Under the pieces are notes generated by a model. It saw only the letters and a list, made by a program, of their open reading frames with translations. It was not told where the DNA came from and made no database searches. Position numbers and translations under genes: made by a program. Of a DNA stretch of 49,791 bases, positions 24,682 through 32,266 are shown piece by piece; within the stretch, counting starts at the first letter, position 1, and each line of letters begins with the position of its first letter. The stretch is taken from contig CAKSTO010000009.1 in NCBI GenBank assembly GCA_934501115.1, forward strand, positions 1 to 49,791, read 5' to 3'. The stretch is from an uncultured Faecalibacterium sp. (GTDB lineage Bacteria; Bacillota; Clostridia; Oscillospirales; Ruminococcaceae).

Positions 24682-26130
24682 ATGGCTGTGGCAACAAAGG
24701 AACAGATCCTGAAGGTTTTAAAGGCGTATAATCCCTGGTGGGGCACGGGCGTGGTGAACCCCGGCTTTACGAAGACGTATCGCCGGTTTGCTTACTATGA
24801 GGCGATGAAGCGGTTGGAGCAGAAGGACCTGCGGCGGACGATCGTTCTGACGGGTACCCGCCGGGTTGGCAAGACGACGATCCAATATCAGATGATCGAC
24901 CGATTGCTGAAAAAAGGTGTCCCGCCGCAGAAGATCTTGTTTGTTTCGATGGACCACCCGATGCTGAAGCTGAGCGGTCTGAACGACCTGCTGGAATGCT
25001 ATCACAGCAATGTGTATGCGGAACAGGATTGCTATTACTTTTTTGATGAGATCCAGTATGCCAGTGATTGGGATAAGTGGATGAAGACGATTTATGACAT
25101 GCAGCCGGAAACAAAAATGGTTGCAACAGGCTCGGCAAGTCCTGCATTGATGAAAGGAAGCTCAGAGAGCGGTGCTGGACGCTGGAGCGTGATCCAGGTG
25201 CCGACGCTGTCTTTTTATGAGTACTGTGCCCTGATCGGTGCAAGAGTCCCGGAGCTGGGGCCGGAGATCCGCCCAACGGCTTTTTTGCATATGGCACAGC
25301 AGGAACGAACGGCCGTTATGATAAAGCTGGAAGAAGTGCAGAATTACTTTATGCGGTATCTGCGCGTGGGCGGATTCCCGGAGCTTGCACTTGCATCCGA
25401 TGACTTGATGGCGCAGCAGATCATGCGGGAAGATGTTGTAGACAAGGTGCTGAAACGGGATCTCCCGGCACTTTACAAGATTCGGAGCGCAACAGAGCTG
25501 GAACGCATTTTTCTGTATTTATGCAATGTATCGTCTGAGATCGTCTCGTTTTCTGCAATTGCGAACGATCTTGGCGGAGTGAGCCGACCGACCGTGGAAA
25601 ATTATGTGAATTATCTGGAAAGCGCGAATCTGATCTATCAAAGCTGGCCGGTAGAAATGGGTGGGCATAAAATTCTAAAGGCAAAGCCCAAAATTTATAT
25701 TGCAGATGCAGCGATCCGCAACGCAGTGCTGATGGATGACGACGTTCTGACGAATCCGATCGAATTGGGGAAGATGGTAGAAACTGCAGTGTATAAGCAT
25801 GTGGCGGCATTTTACTATCAACAGGCAACACGGGTCGGATATTATCGTGGTGGAAAAAAAGACAAGGAAATTGACGTGGTGGTTGATTATCCCAACATCA
25901 AAAAGATCCTGATCGAAGTAAAATACCGTGAACAGGCCCCCGTGCCGGACGATTCTATGATTTGCGAACTGAGTGATGAAGCAAGCGCGGCCATTGTGGT
26001 GACCAAGCGCCCGGATGACTACGGAACGCATCGTGCGCCAAATGGCAAAGAACTGATCCGCATTCCGGCCTTTGCCTTCTTGTATCTGCTGGGCAATGCA
26101 GAGCGGTATGGCTACCGCGGCAAGGATTGA
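24682..26130 (+). CDS. AAA-type ATPase with DUF4143 domain
   Basis: A 482-residue protein. The N-terminal P-loop module has Walker A GTRRVGKTT near residue 60 and a Walker B-like YYFFDEIQYASDW near residue 120. DUF4143 follows, with the winged-helix-like segment GGVSRPTVENYVNYLESANLI near residue 305. The last 110 residues resemble a restriction-endonuclease-like fold (KDKEIDVVVDYPN, LIEVKYRE). The family is common and mobile in gut anaerobes; its role is unknown. The region is visibly AT-richer with different codon choice, suggesting transfer. ATG 24682 follows GAGGTG; GTG 24673 is an alternative. Confidence 0.88.
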   Translation: MAVATKEQILKVLKAYNPWWGTGVVNPGFTKTYRRFAYYEAMKRLEQKDLRRTIVLTGTRRVGKTTIQYQMIDRLLKKGVPPQKILFVSMDHPMLKLSGLNDLLECYHSNVYAEQDCYYFFDEIQYASDWDKWMKTIYDMQPETKMVATGSASPALMKGSSESGAGRWSVIQVPTLSFYEYCALIGARVPELGPEIRPTAFLHMAQQERTAVMIKLEEVQNYFMRYLRVGGFPELALASDDLMAQQIMREDVVDKVLKRDLPALYKIRSATELERIFLYLCNVSSEIVSFSAIANDLGGVSRPTVENYVNYLESANLIYQSWPVEMGGHKILKAKPKIYIADAAIRNAVLMDDDVLTNPIELGKMVETAVYKHVAAFYYQQATRVGYYRGGKKDKEIDVVVDYPNIKKILIEVKYREQAPVPDDSMICELSDEASAAIVVTKRPDDYGTHRAPNGKELIRIPAFAFLYLLGNAERYGYRGKD

Positions 26131-26154
26131 TTTCAAGAAAAAACACATTGGCAA

Positions 26155-26184
26155 GCCCGCGCGGTATTTCCGTGCGGGCCCTTT
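26155..26184 (+). terminator. Terminator after the DUF4143 gene
   Basis: GCCCGCGCGG and CGTGCGGGC form a short stem followed by CCTTTT. Confidence 0.65.
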
Positions 26185-26330
26185 TGCGCGAAAAGGCACA
26201 GCACGTGAAAAAATCATACAAAACCTTCTTTATTTTGTCATAACTCTTCCGTATAATAATAAGTGGAGTATTTTTGCCAATCTGCCCGTGCAGCGGGCAT
26301 TCGGATCTATAAAAACGGGAGGAAACCATT

Positions 26331-27029
26331 ATGGCCAACGAAAAGATCCTTGTCGTGGACGACGATACCAACATCTGCGAACTGCTGCGGCTCTACCTGA
26401 CCAAGGAGGGCTATCAGGTCACCACTGCCAATGACGGCGAAGCGGGTCTGGAAAAATTCAACGAGATCAAGCCCGATATGGTGCTGCTGGATGTGATGAT
26501 GCCCAAGATGGACGGCCTTGAGGTCTGCCGCCGCATCCGCAAGGCGGGCAACACTCCGGTGATGATGCTTACGGCCAAGGGTGAGACCATCGACAAGGTG
26601 CTGGGTCTGGAGCTGGGTGCAGACGACTATATGGTCAAGCCCTTCGACGCAAAGGAAGTGGTAGCACGCATCAAGGCGGTGCTGCGCCGCTGCCAGACCA
26701 CCACAGCGGCTGCCGAGAGCACCGAGGGTGTGATCGAATTTGACAACCTGCGTCTGGATATGAACAGCTACGAGCTGCGGGTCAAGGGCAAGGTGGTGGA
26801 AGCGCCCCCCAAGGAGCTGGAGCTGCTGAACTGTCTGGCCTCTCACCCCAACCGGGTGTATACCCGCGACCAGCTGCTGGACGAGGTGTGGGGCTTCGAG
26901 TACTATGGCGACAGCCGCACCATCGACGTCCATGTTAAGCGCCTGCGCGAGAAGCTGGCCGGTGCCTCTGACAAGTGGGAGCTGAAGACCGTCTGGGGCG
27001 TGGGCTATAAATTCGAGGTGCGTCAGTAA
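26331..27029 (+). CDS. OmpR/PhoB-family response regulator
   Basis: A 232-residue two-component regulator. The receiver domain (1 to about 120) keeps VVDDD (acidic pocket), the phospho-acceptor Asp in LLDVMMPKMDG near residue 54, MLTAKG and VKPFD. The winged-helix domain (about 135-232) ends with RTIDVHVKRLREKL and WGVGYKFE. Its stop overlaps the kinase start by one base (TAATG), so they are coupled. A consensus TATAAT at 26252-26257 may drive the pair, although no good -35 was found. The target genes are unknown. Confidence 0.94.
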   Translation: MANEKILVVDDDTNICELLRLYLTKEGYQVTTANDGEAGLEKFNEIKPDMVLLDVMMPKMDGLEVCRRIRKAGNTPVMMLTAKGETIDKVLGLELGADDYMVKPFDAKEVVARIKAVLRRCQTTTAAAESTEGVIEFDNLRLDMNSYELRVKGKVVEAPPKELELLNCLASHPNRVYTRDQLLDEVWGFEYYGDSRTIDVHVKRLREKLAGASDKWELKTVWGVGYKFEVRQ

Positions 27030-28561
27030 TGCGCAAAAGTATCTCAACGGCGTTCTTCTCGCTGGTGTCCACCCTGATGGTGCTGGGCATCGTGCTGATG
27101 GGCTGCTCGGAGTGGGTGCTGTTCAAGAACTATTTTGCCAAAGACCGCTATGAAACTCTGGATCAGGTGGTGGGCGTTGCCGAGCGCACGGCAGAGTATC
27201 TGGTGCAGAAGGCTGCCCTGCCGGAGGGTGCCGAGCTTGATATGCTCAGCAGCAAGCTGGAGATCATCGGCGAGAGCGCCGAGGCCTATCTGTTTTTTAC
27301 CGACAACGACGGCAATGTGATGCTGGCATCCAGCCCGGAAATGCTGAATGATCTGCGAATCTGCGTCGATTTCCGCACCAGTGCCAATGCAGTCGCGGAT
27401 CCGGACGGCGGAGAGCGGTATCATCTGTTCGGCGATCTGGACGGAGCATTGGTGGAAAAAAGCTATATCGCTGTCGTGCGTACGGTGGACGATCGGAGCC
27501 ATCCCAGCGGGTGGCTGTTCCTGTGCTCATCCGGCCAGCAGCTCAAGGAATTCAAGCAGCAGTTCTGGTCGAATTTCCTGCTGTCGGCCTGTGTGATGCT
27601 GCTGTGCGCCAGCATCCTGACCAAGATCCTGATGCGCCAGCTCACCGACCCGCTGCAGAAGGTGACGGACGCCGCCCAGCGGTTCGGCGGCGGGGATCTG
27701 TCTGTCCGCGTTGAGGGCGTGGAGGGCGAAGGCGAAGCGGCTGATCTGGCACGCACCTTCAACCGTATGGCGGACAACATCCAGACGAACGACAACTCCC
27801 GCGGGCAGTTTATGGGCAACATCGCCCACGAGCTGCGCACCCCCATGACGACCATCAAGGGCTTTGTGGACGGCATTCTGGACGGAACGATCCCGCCGGA
27901 GCTGCAGAACCATTATCTGCAGCTGGTCAGTGAAGAGACCGGACGTCTGGCACGGCTGATTCAGAATATGCTGGATCTGTCCAAGCTGGAAAGCGGCGAA
28001 TATCAGGTGAACGCCCGGATGTTCAACATTTGGGAGACCATCACCGGCGTGGCGCTCTCGGCGGAGCAGCGCATCAACGACGGCATGATCGAGATCGACG
28101 GCCTGACCATGGACGAAAAGGTGCTGGTCTACGCTGACCCCGACCTGATCCATCAGGTGGTGTATAACCTGCTGGACAACGCCATCAAGTTCACCCCGGC
28201 AGGGGGCACCATCCGCTTTAAGGTGGAAAAGCTGGGGCCGGAAGCTGAGATCTCCATCTGGAACTCTGGTCAGGGCATCAGCCCGGAGGCGCTGCCCTAT
28301 GTGTTCCAGCGGTTCTACAAGGAGGATCGCTCCCGTGGCCTGCACGCCCGCGGCGCAGGCCTTGGTCTGAACATCTGCAAAGTGCTGGTCAATCTGTCCG
28401 GCGGCCAGATCCGGGTGGAGAGCGAGCAGGGCGAGTGGTGCCGGTTCGTGTTCACCCTGCCCACCGTGGCACCAAACCCCGGCGGCATGAAGCGCCTGCC
28501 GGATGAATCGGGCGGCGAACCCGCTGTGGAAGACCCCGCCAGCATGAAGCCTGTAGAATGA
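27029..28561 (+). CDS. Sensor histidine kinase
   Basis: A 510-residue membrane kinase for the adjacent regulator. It has two membrane helices (about 10-30 and 180-200) flanking an extracytoplasmic sensor region of about 145 residues, then HAMP (about 200-250) and the phospho-acceptor His in NIAHELRTPMTTIKG near residue 270. The ATPase domain has an N-box YNLLDNAIKFTP, a G1 box WNSGQGIS (with Asn-Ser in place of the usual Asp-x) and a G2 box GAGLGLNI. The proline-rich tail of about 30 residues is outside the catalytic domain. The signal is unknown. Confidence 0.93.
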   Translation: MRKSISTAFFSLVSTLMVLGIVLMGCSEWVLFKNYFAKDRYETLDQVVGVAERTAEYLVQKAALPEGAELDMLSSKLEIIGESAEAYLFFTDNDGNVMLASSPEMLNDLRICVDFRTSANAVADPDGGERYHLFGDLDGALVEKSYIAVVRTVDDRSHPSGWLFLCSSGQQLKEFKQQFWSNFLLSACVMLLCASILTKILMRQLTDPLQKVTDAAQRFGGGDLSVRVEGVEGEGEAADLARTFNRMADNIQTNDNSRGQFMGNIAHELRTPMTTIKGFVDGILDGTIPPELQNHYLQLVSEETGRLARLIQNMLDLSKLESGEYQVNARMFNIWETITGVALSAEQRINDGMIEIDGLTMDEKVLVYADPDLIHQVVYNLLDNAIKFTPAGGTIRFKVEKLGPEAEISIWNSGQGISPEALPYVFQRFYKEDRSRGLHARGAGLGLNICKVLVNLSGGQIRVESEQGEWCRFVFTLPTVAPNPGGMKRLPDESGGEPAVEDPASMKPVE

Positions 28562-28566
28562 ACTTC

Positions 28567-28610
28567 CAGCCAGACTGCCCCATGGAGCGGGGCGGTCTGG
28601 CTGTTTGTTG
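28567..28610 (+). terminator. Terminator after the two-component operon
   Basis: CAGCCAGACTGCCCC pairs with GGGGCGGTCTGGCTG and continues into TTTGTTG. Confidence 0.85.
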
Positions 28611-28616
28611 TGTTGA

Positions 28617-29018
28617 CGATTAAAAATAGCCGCCGCGTTCGCTTTGGCTATAAAGTAAGGAAGAAAATTTTTATATTTGCAATTCAGAAAAAGCCTGCGG
28701 GCTTTTCTGAATTGCGTTTTCACAGGAAGAGTCGTCAGGATAAAAGGCATCTGCTGCTGGCACCTTGCGGGAGCGATCCGCGCAGCAAGGCTGGAAAATG
28801 CAGGTTTCCGTACCGACCTTTTTCGTGAAAATGCGTTTGGAGCGTTCCGCGTTTGCGTCGCAATGAAAGCCCCAGTGGGGCTTTTAAGCGGCGAGCGGTC
28901 TGCGTCAGCAGATGGAGGGGCCTTGCCCCGACAAGTTCAGCAGAGCGCGACAAACGCGAAATAAAAATAATTTTTCCGCTGAATATGGCCAGAGCGAAGC
29001 GGAGGCCATTTCAAATCG
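28617..29018. mobile_element. 402-bp repeat B element with inverted ends (MITE-like)
   Basis: The left end (CGATTAAAAATAGCCGCCGC) and the reverse complement of the right end (CGATTTGAAATGGCCTCCGC) are imperfect inverted repeats that extend about 60 bases, including TTCGCTNTGGCNATA and an A/T-rich ATTTTTAT stretch. Inside the left end is the family B hairpin with a TGCG loop, then TTTTCACAGG and GTCGT. The centre contains a C copy. There is no long reading frame and no clear target-site duplication. It lies between a terminator and the rpe promoter. Confidence 0.65.
28849..28936. repeat. Repeat family C, copy 2 (inside the MITE-like element)
   Basis: Matches 7637-7726. The hairpins are GAAAGCCCCAGTGGGGCTTTT, TCTGCGTCAGCAGA and GGGGCCTTGCCCC, then CGACAAGT. 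Differences from copy 1 fall in loops (GAAA to GTCA; TC to TT) or at the base of a stem. Confidence 0.7.
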
Positions 29019-29096
29019 TCTGCCAGCAATAAGAAATGGCGCAGATGGACAAATCTTTCCATTTACGTCATTTCGGTGAAAAAGCCGCTGGCGGGT

Positions 29097-29125
29097 TTGA
29101 TTTTTTGACTGTTTTCATGTAAACT
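29097..29125 (+). promoter_or_regulatory. Promoter of the rpe-rnf-like operon
   Basis: TTGATT (29097-29102), a 17-base spacer and TAAACT (29120-29125), about 100 bases before rpe. Confidence 0.6.
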
Positions 29126-29228
29126 AAAAGGTAACCATGCCCATGCTGTTTCAAAGGCCGTGAACCGGCACAACAGCGGGACGATGTGGAATAATAAACT
29201 ATAAAATAACGGAGCGTAAAGATAGAAT

Positions 29229-29879
29229 ATGGCGATCGTAAGTCCTTCGATTCTTTCAGCTGATTTTGGCAAACTGGGCGCGGACTGCCGCATGGTACTG
29301 GAGGCCGGCGCACAGATGCTGCATTATGACGTGATGGACGGACACTTTGTGCCCAACATCAGCTTTGGCGTGCCGGTGCTCAAGAGCCTGCACAAAAATC
29401 TGCCGGATGCCTTTTATGATGTGCATCTGATGATCAGCCGCCCGCTGCAGTATGCGGAGCCCTTCATCAAGGCGGGTGCCACCCTGTACAACTTTCATCT
29501 TGAGTGTGAGGATGATATCCAGACCACCATCGACGCCGTGAAGGCGCTGGGCTGCAAAGTGGGTCTGACCATCAAGCCCGGCACCCGGCCGGAAGCACTG
29601 GCACCCTACCTCGACCAGCTGGATCTGGTTCTGGTGATGAGCGTGGAGCCCGGCTTCGGCGGGCAGAAGTTCATGCCGGCTGCGCTGGACAAGCTGCGCT
29701 GGCTCAAGGCTGAGCGGGAAAAGCGCGGGGCACACTATCTGCTGGAAGTGGATGGCGGTGTGGACAGAACCACAGCCCCCCGGTGTGTGGAGGCTGGTGC
29801 GGATATTCTGGTGGCGGGCAGCGCCGTATTTGGCGCGGCAGACCCGGCTGCGGCCGTGCAGCAGCTCGCCGGCCTTTGA
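29229..29879 (+). CDS. rpe: Ribulose-phosphate 3-epimerase
   Basis: A 216-residue TIM-barrel enzyme that interconverts ribulose 5-phosphate and xylulose 5-phosphate in the pentose phosphate pathway. Landmarks are SPSILSADF at the start, the metal ligands in HYDVMDGHFVPN and DVHLMI, VMSVEPGFGGQKF near residue 140, and LEVDGGV near residue 175. It heads a compact operon: the Rnf-like D gene begins 13 bases after its stop. Confidence 0.96.
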   Translation: MAIVSPSILSADFGKLGADCRMVLEAGAQMLHYDVMDGHFVPNISFGVPVLKSLHKNLPDAFYDVHLMISRPLQYAEPFIKAGATLYNFHLECEDDIQTTIDAVKALGCKVGLTIKPGTRPEALAPYLDQLDLVLVMSVEPGFGGQKFMPAALDKLRWLKAEREKRGAHYLLEVDGGVDRTTAPRCVEAGADILVAGSAVFGAADPAAAVQQLAGL

Positions 29880-29891
29880 GAGGTGTCGTCT

Positions 29892-30911
29892 ATGGATGAA
29901 TCTTTGATCCGGGAGCAGGAAGCAAAGCTTCAAAAGACCGGCCGCTATTACAAGCACATCTGTTATATGACAGTGCCGGTGCTGTGCATGGCCTGCTTTC
30001 TCTACGGCCTGCGCCCGCTGCTGCTGTGCGGCATTGCGATGCTCACCGGCAACCTGTGCGACCGTCTGGTTTCTCTGCTGCGCCGCCGCGTGTATCAGGC
30101 CGGCGATTTTTCCAATGAGAGCTTCGGGCTTGTCATCGCCCTGCTGATGCCGGCCACGGTGGACATTTATGTGCTGGTGGCGGCGGTTCTGGCGGGTGTG
30201 CTCATCGGCAAGGAAATCTTCGGCGGCTACGGCAGCTACCCCTTCAATCCGGCTGCGGTGGGCTACGTTGTGGCGGCGGTCTCCTGGCCGGAACAGGTGT
30301 TCCGCTATCCGCAGCCTTATACGCAGCTCCCTCTGTGGAACGCCTCCATGGTGCCGGTCTCCAGCGCCGTTGAGGACACGCTGCGCAGCGGCGGTATGCT
30401 GAACCTCAGCTCGCTGGCGCTGGGTCTGGGGGAGTATGCTGCCCCCATGGGCACCGGTGCGGCATGGGTGCTGCTGGCCTGCGGCCTGTTTATATGGACG
30501 CAGAAGGATGCCCATATTTCGGCATCCCTGAGCTTTCTTGCCACCTGTGCGCTGATCGCGTTTTTCTTTCCACGGCAGGCGGGTCTGGCAGACAGCGCCG
30601 TGCTGGCAAATGCGCTGCCCCGCCTGCAGTGTATGCGGGACGAGCTTTTGACCGGTGCCATCCTGTTCAGCGCAGTGTTTCTGCTCAACGAACCCTATAC
30701 CTGCGCACACCACCGGATGGGGCGCATCCTGTACGGCGTGCTGGTGGGGGCGGTGTCCATGGGCTTCCGCTACTATGGCGTCTATGAGACGGGCGTGTGC
30801 TTTGCACTGCTTGTGGTCAACAGTATCTCTGCGTGGATCGACCGCACCGAGACCAGCCTGTACCATCTGACCCATCCGCAGGCCGGAACGGGGAAGGAGG
30901 CCGCACAATGA
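29892..30911 (+). CDS. RnfD/NqrB-like membrane subunit, divergent
   Basis: A 339-residue protein with about nine membrane segments, matching RnfD of the ion-translocating ferredoxin:NAD oxidoreductase (YPFNPAAVGYVVAAVSWP, VFLLNEPYT, GVLVGAVSMGFRYYG). In canonical RnfD a Thr in an SGAT/SAT motif carries covalent FMN; the matching place here reads PVSSAVEDT, with Val at the Thr position. GAGAGGTG precedes the ATG at 29892; a GTG nine bases earlier is less likely. It overlaps the E-like gene by four bases. Electron transfer is therefore doubtful despite the clear homology. Confidence 0.82.
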   Translation: MDESLIREQEAKLQKTGRYYKHICYMTVPVLCMACFLYGLRPLLLCGIAMLTGNLCDRLVSLLRRRVYQAGDFSNESFGLVIALLMPATVDIYVLVAAVLAGVLIGKEIFGGYGSYPFNPAAVGYVVAAVSWPEQVFRYPQPYTQLPLWNASMVPVSSAVEDTLRSGGMLNLSSLALGLGEYAAPMGTGAAWVLLACGLFIWTQKDAHISASLSFLATCALIAFFFPRQAGLADSAVLANALPRLQCMRDELLTGAILFSAVFLLNEPYTCAHHRMGRILYGVLVGAVSMGFRYYGVYETGVCFALLVVNSISAWIDRTETSLYHLTHPQAGTGKEAAQ

Positions 30912-31633
30912 AAAAAACAACGGCAGAACGGATCGCGAAGGATCCGGCCAAGTTTGCCCATCATGACCGTGTGTTCCTCAATAACCCGGCCGTGATGCAG
31001 GGCATGGGTCTGGCACCGCTGGTGGTGCTTGCCACCAGCGGCCAGAACGCCGTGATGCTGGCAGCGGCTGTGGCGCTGCTGCTGGTGCCCTCCCGCCTGC
31101 TGGCCTGCCTGCTGAGCCGCCTTGTGCCTCTGCGGGAAGAAAGCCCGTCGGCAGAGACCCTGCAGAAGACGCTGCTGCCCCGTGCGCTGGTGTACGGCTT
31201 CAGCACCGCCATCGTATATCTGGCAGCGTATCCCGTGCTGAACGCGGTGTTCGGCACAAGCCTGCTGAACCTTGGCATCTACCTGCCCATGCTCACAGTG
31301 GAACCCCTGCTGACCTACCGCTTCGGCCGCGTGCAGGAGACGGTGCGCAAGGCGGTCTCCAAGGGCATCCGCATCACGGTAGGCTATGCGCTGCTGCTGG
31401 TGCTGCTGGGCTGCGTGCGTGAGTGGCTGGCGGCAGGCACGGTGTTTGGCACGGCCATTGGCCGCCGGGCGCTGCTGCCCATGGCGGGGATGCCTGCGGG
31501 CGGTTTCATCGTGCTGGGCGTCCTGTGCGCTGTCTGGCGTGCACTGGCAAAGAAACGCCGGGATTATCTTGAAAAAGAGGCGCACAGCGTTTTGGCCGTG
31601 GATCGCCAGAAGGAGGCTGACGGCGAGCAATGA
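30908..31633 (+). CDS. RnfE-like membrane subunit lacking cluster cysteines
   Basis: A 241-residue, roughly six-helix protein similar to RnfE/RsxE (VFLNNPAVMQGMGLAPL, LGIYLPMLTVEPLL, GCVREWLAAGTVFG, MPAGGFIVLG). The two cysteines that help hold the buried [2Fe-2S] cluster in RnfE are replaced: GLCPL reads GLAPL, and the TNC motif reads VEP. The homology is clear from order and spacing. It starts within the last four bases of the D-like gene and overlaps the A-like gene by four bases, so all three are translationally coupled. Confidence 0.8.
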   Translation: MKKTTAERIAKDPAKFAHHDRVFLNNPAVMQGMGLAPLVVLATSGQNAVMLAAAVALLLVPSRLLACLLSRLVPLREESPSAETLQKTLLPRALVYGFSTAIVYLAAYPVLNAVFGTSLLNLGIYLPMLTVEPLLTYRFGRVQETVRKAVSKGIRITVGYALLLVLLGCVREWLAAGTVFGTAIGRRALLPMAGMPAGGFIVLGVLCAVWRALAKKRRDYLEKEAHSVLAVDRQKEADGEQ

Positions 31634-32241
31634 GAGATGTTGTGATCACCTCGGCTGAGTTTTTCAGCTATGCGCTTCTGGCAGTGTTTGCCCAGAACGC
31701 GATCTTTACCCGCGCGCTGGGTGTATCCCGTCTGGTGCAGCTGGTGGGCGACGACCGCACCAGCAGCGTACTGTTCGGTCTGCAGCTGTGCATCACGCAG
31801 GTGCTGATGGCACCCATCGCGTGGTACGCAGGCGGCTGGATCACCCCGCTGACAAACCGCGCGCAGCTGCGCCCGCTGGTCTATATGGCCTGTATTGCAG
31901 CGGTCTGCGTGCTGGAGCAGCTGGTGCTGTGGGCGGCAAAGAGCCTGCCTTACCGCAGTGCGCTGCTGCGCATCGTGCCGCTGGCAGGCCTGAACAGCTG
32001 CGTGCTGGGCACCGTGCTGGTGGAGCGCACCCAGAGCTTTACGCTGGGGCAGAGCCTTGGCTTCGGCTTCGGCAGCGGCCTTGGCTATGTGCTTGCCGTG
32101 CTTCTGGTGACGGAAGCACGCCACCGCCTGCGCAGCAAGGCCATCCCGGAGGCATTCCGGGGGCTTCCCATCACGCTGGTGTATATCGGTGTGATCGCGC
32201 TGGCGATCTACGGCTTTACCGGGCATTCGGTGATCCTGTAA
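31630..32241 (+). CDS. RnfA-like membrane subunit, divergent
   Basis: A 203-residue protein with about six membrane helices, similar to RnfA/RsxA (FAQNAIFTRALGVS, LAGLNSCVLG, EAFRGLPITLVYIG). The first cluster Cys (GLCPF in RsxA) is Ser here, and the second (NCAVLG) is displaced by one residue (NSCVLG). RnfA and RnfE are related inverted-topology subunits; with both altered, the intramembrane iron-sulfur site looks lost or remodelled. No rnfB, rnfC or rnfG gene is next to it. Confidence 0.8.
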   Translation: MRDVVITSAEFFSYALLAVFAQNAIFTRALGVSRLVQLVGDDRTSSVLFGLQLCITQVLMAPIAWYAGGWITPLTNRAQLRPLVYMACIAAVCVLEQLVLWAAKSLPYRSALLRIVPLAGLNSCVLGTVLVERTQSFTLGQSLGFGFGSGLGYVLAVLLVTEARHRLRSKAIPEAFRGLPITLVYIGVIALAIYGFTGHSVIL

Positions 32242-32266
32242 CATTGGCAGGGAGGGAGAATGTACT

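Noticed and set aside
29892..32241. A complete Rnf ferredoxin:NAD oxidoreductase operon
   Set aside because: Only D, E and A homologues are present and key cofactor residues are missing, so it cannot be called a working Rnf complex from this window.
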